Origin: Candidatus Omnitrophota bacterium
GTDB taxonomy: Bacteria > Ratteibacteria > UBA8468 > MWAK01
Assembly: GCA_026387085.1 (NCBI GenBank)
Contig: JAPLMK010000126.1
Span: 1-9,623 of the forward strand
Direction: 5' to 3'
DNA: 9,623 bases
Shown here piece after piece: positions 1 through 4,799 of the stretch (positions are counted from its first letter, which is position 1; each line of letters begins with the position of its first letter). The position numbers and the translations under genes were made by a program. The notes below the pieces were generated by a model, which was not told the DNA's origin, did no database searches, and worked only from the letters and a program-made list of their open reading frames with translations.

Positions 1-2
1 CA

Positions 3-41
3 GAAACAGTCAAGGTATACGAGGAAATTACCAAAAGATGA
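3..41 (+). CDS. 3' end of an upstream gene (partial, unidentified)
   Basis: Reading from base 3 gives the residues ETVKVYEEITKR followed by TGA at 39-41. This stop overlaps the ATG of the next gene (38-40) in an ATGA arrangement, which is typical of translationally coupled genes in one operon. A short helical, charged end with a VYEEI pattern is common at the C-terminus of GT4 glycosyltransferases, and the next gene is a glycosyltransferase, so a glycan operon is a reasonable inference. Twelve residues are too few to name a family. Frame 1 is also open up to a TGA at 79-81 and is the alternative, but it lacks the ATGA coupling. Confidence 0.45.
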   Translation, partial: ETVKVYEEITKR

Positions 42-1309
42 CTTTTACGGAAAGGTTGCAGTTATTTCTGAAGAAGAATGAAAAACGAATTCTCTCCGCC
101 ATTATTGCCTACATCCTTTTATTCGGATTTTGTTACTCCCTTTACCTGGGGAGTAATTTCCGGTTTATTGACGAAAAGGATTATTACACCATCGCCCGTA
201 ATATCGCTTTTACCTTTCAACGCTCTCTGGACGGAATTCACCCTTCCGCCTACCACTGCCCGGGATACCCGTTCTTTCTCTCTATTTTCCTCTTCTTGGG
301 CGCCAATGTCATATTCCTGCGGTTCCTCAACTTCCTCGCGCTGGCGTTAAGCGTCTGTCTTCTTTACCGCATCCTGAAAGAAGAGGCGCCGGGCTTATCC
401 GGCATAATCGGTTGCCTGCTGGTTGTCTGTTATCCGGTGCTCTTCTACACCGCCGGAATGCTCTACCCGCAAACGATTACGGGTACGCTGTTGTTGGGAA
501 TTGTGTATTTAAGCCGGCCCCCTCACCGTTCCTCTCCCCCGGGGGGAGAGGGCAAAAATGGGAGAGTTCCGTGGATTATTGGATTACTATTCGGGACGCT
601 GATTCTTTTTGTGCCGGCAATGGTTCTTTTGCTGGGTGTGTTTCTTTTGTGGTTATTATTTATAGAAAAAGTTAGGATTAAGAATGCAGTGATAATTGCG
701 GTGCTGGCGCTTTGCATGGTCGGATGCTGGACTTTAAGGAATTACCTGGTCTTCAAATCATTTGTCTTTGTTAATTCCAACTCCGGATTGGTTTTACTCC
801 TGGGAAACAGCGAAAATACAAGACCGAATGCCGGGGTCAATGTTGATATTTCAAAATACGTACAGGAAGCCGACCGGCTCGGGCTGAACGAAGCCAACCG
901 GGACCGCTATTACCAAAAACAAGCGCTGGAATTCATCCGGAACAATAAGGTAAAGGCGTTTAAACTCTATTTCCTTAAATTATGGAACTATTTCAACTAT
1001 CGAAATGAATTAGGAACGAAGGCGGAGGCGGCAAGATGGAAAGATATTCTGATGCTGATGACGTGGGGGCCTCTGTTGGCGCTCTTTTTGGCAAGGCTGA
1101 TTCTGGCTGGAAGGTTTAAGGTTGACCGGTTTGAAGGTTTGCTCATCCTGCTCTATCTTGCCGGCGCCTTTATCCACGCCCTGTTTCTCACCCGGATACG
1201 CTACCGCCTGCCGTTTGATTTCCTGCTGATTATGGTGGTGGCGATGTTTTTGGGACGTGGATTCCCGATTACAAATAATAGGTCGGATGAATCCGACCGC
1301 TACAAATAA
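38..1309 (+). CDS. GT-C fold membrane glycosyltransferase (GT39/ArnT-like), with two repeat-derived segments
   Basis: A 423-residue polytopic membrane protein. It probably transfers a sugar from a lipid-phosphate carrier to a protein, lipid or glycan on the outer face of the inner membrane. A first membrane helix (about residues 18-38) is followed by IDEKDYY (44-50), the acidic loop motif typical of GT39/GT83 enzymes, and then HCPGYPFF (73-80), the usual PxGYP region. Further hydrophobic helices follow, with WTLRNYLVF (231-239) and a late TRIRYRLPFD (385-394), both common in this family. It is slightly shorter than usual (about 500). The start is set by the ATGA overlap with the upstream stop; GAGG at 21-24 is a distant possible ribosome site. 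Residues about 160-176 come from a GC-rich palindromic repeat sitting in a loop, and about 410-423 come from a second repeat that forms the tail. The substrate cannot be told. Confidence 0.8.
   Translation: MTFTERLQLFLKKNEKRILSAIIAYILLFGFCYSLYLGSNFRFIDEKDYYTIARNIAFTFQRSLDGIHPSAYHCPGYPFFLSIFLFLGANVIFLRFLNFLALALSVCLLYRILKEEAPGLSGIIGCLLVVCYPVLFYTAGMLYPQTITGTLLLGIVYLSRPPHRSSPPGGEGKNGRVPWIIGLLFGTLILFVPAMVLLLGVFLLWLLFIEKVRIKNAVIIAVLALCMVGCWTLRNYLVFKSFVFVNSNSGLVLLLGNSENTRPNAGVNVDISKYVQEADRLGLNEANRDRYYQKQALEFIRNNKVKAFKLYFLKLWNYFNYRNELGTKAEAARWKDILMLMTWGPLLALFLARLILAGRFKVDRFEGLLILLYLAGAFIHALFLTRIRYRLPFDFLLIMVVAMFLGRGFPITNNRSDESDRYK
518..552 (+). repeat. GC-rich palindromic element, copy A (inside the membrane glycosyltransferase gene)
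   Basis: CCCCCTCACC (518-527), a 3-nt spacer, then arms CCTCTCCCCC (531-540) and GGGGGAGAGG (542-551) around one G. It is read in frame as PPHRSSPPGGEG, between a hydrophobic segment ending IVYLS and one starting VPWII, so it adds a loop to the membrane protein without breaking it. Confidence 0.85.
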
Positions 1310-1347
1310 TACGTGCGATAAATCGCACCGCTACAATCCGCGGGAAT
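1261..1347 (+). repeat. Tandem hairpin repeat (two 31-bp units) inside an outer inverted repeat
   Basis: TACAAATAATA occurs at 1270-1280 and 1301-1311, giving a 31-bp period. Each unit carries a short hairpin followed by CGCTACAA: GGTCGGAT/ATCCGACC (1281-1288/1291-1298) and GTGCGAT/ATCGCAC (1313-1319/1322-1328). The two stems differ at two base pairs with both sides changed. Outside them, ATTCCCG (1261-1267) pairs with CGGGAAT (1341-1347). The first unit encodes the end of the preceding glycosyltransferase, including its TAA. There is no T-run, so it is not a classical terminator. Confidence 0.75.
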
Positions 1348-1354
1348 GACAAAC

Positions 1355-1398
1355 ATTATGTATTGAAATTTATGAATAACTAAGTTATAATACATAAT
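1355..1398. promoter_or_regulatory. Putative AbiEi operator: 10-bp perfect inverted repeat around the promoter
   Basis: ATTATGTATT (1355-1364) and AATACATAAT (1389-1398) are perfect reverse complements 24 nt apart. The left arm touches the -35 box and the right arm covers the end of the -10 box and the predicted transcription start. AbiEi antitoxins studied so far repress their own operon by binding inverted repeats in the promoter, so this is the natural candidate site. A smaller dyad, ATAAC/GTTAT (1376-1380/1384-1388), lies between the arms. That the protein binds here is inferred. Confidence 0.55.
1363..1391 (+). promoter_or_regulatory. Sigma70-type promoter of the toxin-antitoxin operon, probably leaderless
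   Basis: TTGAAA (1363-1368), a 17-nt spacer and a perfect TATAAT (1386-1391). Only 7 nt separate the -10 box from the ATG at 1399, so transcription should start at or within a few bases of the start codon. No Shine-Dalgarno site is present. Confidence 0.65.
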
Positions 1399-1938
1399 AT
1401 GAAAAAAGATTTATTGGGTCCGTTACAATTCAGGGAGATATTCCACCTGGAGTTTCTAAGAAGGTTTGCCCGGGAAATAAAGAGGGGGCAGTATGCTCTT
1501 AAAGGCGGATCCAACCTGCGTTTTTTCTTTAACAGCGTCCGTTACTCAGAGGATATGGATTTGGATATAAACGGCATAGAAGTAGCTATTCTGAAAGAAA
1601 CGGTTCTGAAAATATTAGGCACTTCTTCTTTTCAGGAAATCCTCAGGCCTTTTGGAATTAAACGTATTGTTCCGCCGGACATCAGACGAGCAAAACAGAC
1701 CCAAACAACCCAGCGGTTCAAAGTTCACTTGATAACCAATTCCGGAGAGGACCTTTTCACTAAAGTTGAATTCTCCCGCCGGGGCATTAAAGGAAACGTC
1801 TTTGTTGAACCGGTATCGAATATAATTTTGCGTGAATACAAATTGCCGCCTCTGATGGTTTCTCATTACGACATCTCCTCGGCGATAAAGCAGAAGATAG
1901 AGATATTTCTTAACGAATTTAAAGCAGAAAATGACTAA
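1399..1938 (+). CDS. abiEii: AbiEii/AbiGii-family nucleotidyltransferase toxin (short form)
   Basis: A 179-residue protein with the hallmarks of the AbiEii (DUF1814) nucleotidyltransferase toxins of type IV toxin-antitoxin systems. KGGSNLRFFF (35-44) is the GS substrate-binding motif and RYSEDMDLDI (48-57) carries the acidic metal-binding DxD-type residues (D52, D54, D56). Toxins of this family use NTPs to modify RNA targets (tRNA for characterised relatives) and so slow growth or abort phage infection. The end HYDISSAIKQKIEIFLNEF (156-174) matches the usual HYD..SA..QKI segment, but the protein stops before the helical part that normally continues with an ARDxFDL-like motif. It is therefore shorter than the typical 230-300 residues. 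It overlaps the antitoxin gene by 8 bp, and the toxin comes first, opposite to the standard abiE order. Toxicity is inferred; a natural C-terminal deletion could have weakened it. Confidence 0.78.
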   Translation: MKKDLLGPLQFREIFHLEFLRRFAREIKRGQYALKGGSNLRFFFNSVRYSEDMDLDINGIEVAILKETVLKILGTSSFQEILRPFGIKRIVPPDIRRAKQTQTTQRFKVHLITNSGEDLFTKVEFSRRGIKGNVFVEPVSNIILREYKLPPLMVSHYDISSAIKQKIEIFLNEFKAEND

Positions 1939-2548
1939 ATATTCCATTTTTTCGTTTATCAGAAAGTTGAATCGACCGGTATTCACGACCAATGAACTGG
2001 CCGCTTTCTCCGGGAAATCTTCATCAAGCGTAACGCAGGCGTTGAAACTTCTTCAAAAGGAGGGGTTGGTTTTTAAAATACACAGGGGTATCTGGGCCGA
2101 AATTGGAAACAAGGAGTTGAGCCCTTACGCTGTTATCCCTTTTCTTTTCCCCACCCGCCGGGTTTATCTTTCCTTTATCAGCGCGCTTCATCTTTACGGT
2201 GTAATTGAGCAGATTCCGCAGGTTATCACTCTTGCCTCCACGGCCCACACCAGAATAATCCGCACAAAGGTGGCCGATTTTTCAGTCCACCGTATAGCCC
2301 CCTCCTTTTTCGCTGGTTTTGACTGGTATAAAGGAGATGGTAATTTTTTGATAGCAGAAGTCGAAAAAGCGCTGGTTGACGCTTTGTATCTTTCAGCCCG
2401 CAGGAAAAAACAATTCCGATATTTCCCCGAATTACATCTTACCGAATCGTTCAGCGCCAAAAAAGCCCGGGGATGGGTGAAAAAAATTCCTGATGTTAAA
2501 ATCAGGACTTACGTGCAAAAAAGGCTGGAAACGATTTTAAAAAAGTGA
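1931..2548 (+). CDS. abiEi: AbiEi-family antitoxin / transcriptional regulator
   Basis: A 205-residue protein with the two-part AbiEi layout. Residues about 1-60 form a winged helix-turn-helix (FTTNELAAFSGKSSSSVTQA, then a wing around LVFKIHRGIWAE). The remainder is the C-terminal antitoxin domain, with SALHLYGVIEQIPQVITLAS (84-103) and AEVEKALVDALYLS (142-155), both conserved in the family. In known systems this protein neutralises AbiEii without a stable complex (type IV) and represses the operon promoter through its HTH. Its ATG overlaps the toxin's end by 8 bp, with no good ribosome site (GCAGAAAATG), so translation is probably coupled to the toxin. The inverted repeat at 1355-1398 is the likely binding site. 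The family call is firm; its partner is identified by position. Confidence 0.78.
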   Translation: MTKYSIFSFIRKLNRPVFTTNELAAFSGKSSSSVTQALKLLQKEGLVFKIHRGIWAEIGNKELSPYAVIPFLFPTRRVYLSFISALHLYGVIEQIPQVITLASTAHTRIIRTKVADFSVHRIAPSFFAGFDWYKGDGNFLIAEVEKALVDALYLSARRKKQFRYFPELHLTESFSAKKARGWVKKIPDVKIRTYVQKRLETILKK

Positions 2549-2549
2549 A

Positions 2550-3722
2550 ATGAAGATTGGGATTGTAGGAACCAGGGGTGTACCGGCGCGCTACGGCGGA
2601 TTTGAAACCTGCGCCGAAGAGCTGGCTAAAGGGCTGGCAACAAAAGGGCACCGGGTGTATGTTGCCTGCCGGCGGTATTTGTATAAGGAGTGCTTCACCC
2701 CCACCTCGCCTCCCCCATCAAGGGGGAGGAATTATAAGTGGTTGCCTCTCCCCTTGGGGGAGAGGGGTGGTGAGGGGGTGTTTCAATTCTTTCCGCCGTC
2801 ATTGCCCGGTAAAGCAACCGATACGTTTTCCCATACGTTCTTCGGTATTGTTTACCTGCTCTTCTTCCGGCCGGTGGATGTATTTCTGGTCTTCAACGTT
2901 GCCAACAGCCCTCTTGTTCTGATTCTCCGCCTTTTGGGCAAGCGGGTAGTCCTCAATACCGACGGATTGGAATGGAAACGCGGGAAATGGGGTCCGGTTG
3001 CCCGGGCCTATTTCCGGTTCTGTGAATTAATTGCCTGCCTTTCCGGGGCCACGCTGATTTCCGATTCTAAAGCGATTGGTAATTATTATCGGAGAAAGTA
3101 TGGGAAGAGAACGGTCTTTATACCGTACGGAGCGCGTATTATCCCCCTCACCGTCCCTCTCCCCGCAGGGGAGAGGAGCAAAATATTGAAAGAATACGGG
3201 TTGGAGAAAGACAACTATATTTTGGTGGTGGGGCGGCTGGAACCGGAAAATAACGCGGATTTAATTATCCGGGCTTTCCGGAAGGTTAAGACCGATAAAT
3301 TACTGGTGATTGTGGGCGGAACTAATTGGAAGAGTTCTTACAGCCGGCGCTTAAAAGAAACCAGCGGTTCCGTAGTGCGTTTCCTGGGCGGGATTTATCA
3401 ACCCGGGCACCTGGAACAGCTTCTGGAGGGCTGCCATTTTTACATCCACGGACACGAAGTCGGCGGCACCAACCCGGCGCTTTTGCAGGCGATGGGTTCC
3501 GGCTGTTGCGTCCTGGCGTTAAACACTGTTTTCAACGCAGAGGTAATCGGCGCAACCGGCCTGCTTTTTGCCAAAGATGCCGGAACTCTTGCCGGCAAAA
3601 TAGAATATCTGCTCTCCAATCCGGAAGTAGTGAAACAGTACCGGAAGACAGCGCCGGAAAGAATAAGGGAGTTTTATTCCTGGGAGAAAGTAGTAGCAGA
3701 TTACGAAAAAATATTAGGATGA
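2550..3722 (+). CDS. DUF1972/GT4 glycosyltransferase (rhamnosyltransferase-like) with two in-frame repeat insertions
   Basis: A 390-residue soluble GT-B fold enzyme that probably adds a sugar from a nucleotide-sugar donor to a surface polysaccharide. The N-terminal MKIGIVGTRGVPARYGGFET (1-20) is the signature of the DUF1972 domain. LPGKATDTFSHTFFGI (85-100), NTDGLEWKRGKW (136-147) and LVVGRLEPENNADLII (225-240) follow, then HEVGGTNPALLQAMGSG (302-318), the donor-binding region with the conserved glutamate. It starts 1 nt after the antitoxin stop and has no ribosome site, so it is probably translated by coupling and transcribed from the toxin-antitoxin promoter. Residues about 48-77 and 199-210 are repeat-derived and interrupt normally compact regions; without them the protein would have the usual length of about 350. 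The sugar and acceptor are unknown. Its end overlaps mtnA by 9 bp, tail to tail. Confidence 0.85.
   Translation: MKIGIVGTRGVPARYGGFETCAEELAKGLATKGHRVYVACRRYLYKECFTPTSPPPSRGRNYKWLPLPLGERGGEGVFQFFPPSLPGKATDTFSHTFFGIVYLLFFRPVDVFLVFNVANSPLVLILRLLGKRVVLNTDGLEWKRGKWGPVARAYFRFCELIACLSGATLISDSKAIGNYYRRKYGKRTVFIPYGARIIPLTVPLPAGERSKILKEYGLEKDNYILVVGRLEPENNADLIIRAFRKVKTDKLLVIVGGTNWKSSYSRRLKETSGSVVRFLGGIYQPGHLEQLLEGCHFYIHGHEVGGTNPALLQAMGSGCCVLALNTVFNAEVIGATGLLFAKDAGTLAGKIEYLLSNPEVVKQYRKTAPERIREFYSWEKVVADYEKILG
2696..2780 (+). repeat. GC-rich palindromic element, head-to-head pair (copies B1 and B2)
   Basis: B1 runs forward: CACCCCC (2696-2702) then hairpin CCTCCCCC/GGGGGAGG (2709-2716/2722-2729). B2 runs in reverse: hairpin CCTCTCCCC/GGGGAGAGG (2745-2753/2757-2765) then GGTGAGGGGGTG (2769-2780), the reverse complement of CACCCCCTCACC. 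The outer 7 bp (2696-2702 and 2774-2780) also pair. The block is read as about 28-30 extra residues in the DUF1972 domain, between LYKE and GVFQFFP. Confidence 0.85.
3143..3176 (+). repeat. GC-rich palindromic element, copy C (inside the GT4 gene)
   Basis: CCCCCTCACC (3143-3152), then CCTCTCCCC (3156-3164), loop GCA and GGGGAGAGG (3168-3176). It is read in frame as PLTVPLPAGERS, in the linker between IPYGARI and ILKEYGLEKDNY, the junction of the two GT-B lobes. Confidence 0.85.
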
Positions 3723-4763
3723 TAATATTCCCTTGCGGTATGGCGGCCGGATGACCCCCCGGTCGGTAATAAAAGCCGTAATCAGGGAAGCAGGCGTTAC
3801 GTCAAAAGCCGGGTTACAGGTCTTAACGCCCGGCGGAGCAACTCTTTTCCCGCCAAAATAAGCAACTTCAGCACCGCACCGCTCTTCAATCGGTATGGAC
3901 TTCCCGCCCGCAATGTCAAGGTCAAAGGTGGTTACCGGCGCCGCAATATAAAATGGTATTTTATGGTACCGGGCCAAAACCGCCAGGGAATAAGTACCCA
4001 CCTTATTAGCCGTATCTCCGTTGGCCGCGATCCGGTCTGCGCCAACCAGAATCAGGCCTACCTTCTTCTGACGCATCATCCAGCCGGCCATGTTATCGCA
4101 GATAAGAGTAAAATCAATTCCCCGTCTCTGTAGTTCCCAGGCGGTTAACCGGCTTCCCTGTAAAAGCGGCCGGGTTTCGTCAACAAAAACAGATATTTTT
4201 TTGCCATTTTCTTTTGCTTTAAAAATTATTGCCAGGGCGGTTCCGACTCCGGCCGTAGCCAGGGCGCCCGCGTTACAGTGGGTCAGAATAACCGCCTTCT
4301 CCGGAATAAGCAACAGACCGGATTCGGCAATCCGGTCGCAAGAAATCTCATCTTCCTCCTGAATCTTTTTTGCTTCCAGTAAAACTTTTTTCTTTCCTTC
4401 TTCCGGAGAAGAAAAAGGCGTATTTTTGAGTTTCGCCTCAACCCGGCGCAAGGCAATAAACAGGTTAACTGCGGTCGGCCGGCTGGTTTCAAGGTAGGAT
4501 TTAACCTTATGAATCTGCGCCAGAAAATCTTTTCGCGACCGGGCCGGAGAATCCTTAACGCCCAGATAGAGTCCGTAGGCGGCGGCAACACCAAGAGCCG
4601 GCGCGCCCCTAACCTGTAAATTCCTAATAGCAACCCAGACATCCTCGGCGTTCTTCAGGTCCAGGTAACTTTCTTGATGCGGCAATTCGGTCTGGTCCAA
4701 AATCCGCAGAAATTGACCGGTCCAGTCCAGGGTAAAATATTCGTTTTTTTTCCGTTTACGCAT
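3714..4763 (-). CDS. mtnA: S-methyl-5-thioribose-1-phosphate isomerase
   Basis: A 349-residue cytoplasmic enzyme of methionine salvage. It converts 5-methylthioribose 1-phosphate (the aldose) to 5-methylthioribulose 1-phosphate. Family motifs are complete: VRGAPALGVAAAYG (51-64), the catalytic cysteine in THCNAGALATAG (161-172, C163), DETRPLLQGSRLTAWEL (195-211) and the catalytic aspartate in GADRIAANGDTANKVGT (241-257, D243). Length matches the family (about 340-370). The related eIF2B-type and ribose-1,5-bisphosphate isomerases are less likely, because the HCNAG and GADRIAANGDTANK versions are those of MtnA. No other methionine salvage gene is in the window. It reads from its own promoter with a -10 box 9 nt before the ATG and no ribosome site. 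Its 3' end overlaps the convergent glycosyltransferase by 9 bp. Confidence 0.95.
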   Translation of the reverse strand: MRKRKKNEYFTLDWTGQFLRILDQTELPHQESYLDLKNAEDVWVAIRNLQVRGAPALGVAAAYGLYLGVKDSPARSRKDFLAQIHKVKSYLETSRPTAVNLFIALRRVEAKLKNTPFSSPEEGKKKVLLEAKKIQEEDEISCDRIAESGLLLIPEKAVILTHCNAGALATAGVGTALAIIFKAKENGKKISVFVDETRPLLQGSRLTAWELQRRGIDFTLICDNMAGWMMRQKKVGLILVGADRIAANGDTANKVGTYSLAVLARYHKIPFYIAAPVTTFDLDIAGGKSIPIEERCGAEVAYFGGKRVAPPGVKTCNPAFDVTPASLITAFITDRGVIRPPYRKGILSS

Positions 4764-4772
4764 TAGGAAATT

Positions 4773-4781
4773 ATTATATCA
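4773..4781 (-). promoter_or_regulatory. Extended -10 promoter of mtnA, near-leaderless
   Basis: On the minus strand the sequence reads TGATATAAT, an exact extended -10 (TGnTATAAT). It ends 9 nt before the ATG at 4763, which predicts a leader of about 0-3 nt. No clear -35 box is visible, as is usual for extended -10 promoters. Confidence 0.55.
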
Positions 4782-4786
4782 TGAAG

Positions 4787-4792
4787 TATAAT
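4787..4792 (+). promoter_or_regulatory. -10 box of the glycoside-hydrolase-like operon, probably leaderless
   Basis: A perfect TATAAT lies 7 nt before the ATG at 4800, the same spacing as in front of the toxin gene. The -35 region 17-18 nt upstream is poor (TAGGAA or TTAGGA). No ribosome binding site fits in the remaining 7 nt (AAATAGC). Confidence 0.5.
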
Positions 4793-4799
4793 AAATAGC

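Larger units (their letters stand above)
4771..4794. promoter_or_regulatory. Mirror-image -10 boxes between two divergent genes
   Basis: TTATTATA (4771-4778) and TATAATAA (4787-4794) form a perfect 8-bp inverted repeat. Each arm contains the TATAAT of one of the two divergent promoters. The whole space between the start codons is 36 bp, so both promoters share the same DNA. Confidence 0.55.

Noticed and set aside
1890..1940. Frameshift that would restore a full-length AbiEii toxin
   Set aside because: The antitoxin frame upstream of its ATG hits a TAG at 1898-1900 and encodes no ARDxFDL-like motif, so no simple single-base shift recovers the missing part.
2696..2780. CRISPR array or intrinsic terminator
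   Set aside because: Only two inverted copies without regular spacers, and no T-run after either hairpin; the region is translated.
3326..3754. A 142-codon open frame on the + strand
   Set aside because: It is an out-of-frame reading of the GT4 gene, arginine- and glutamine-rich with no family signature.
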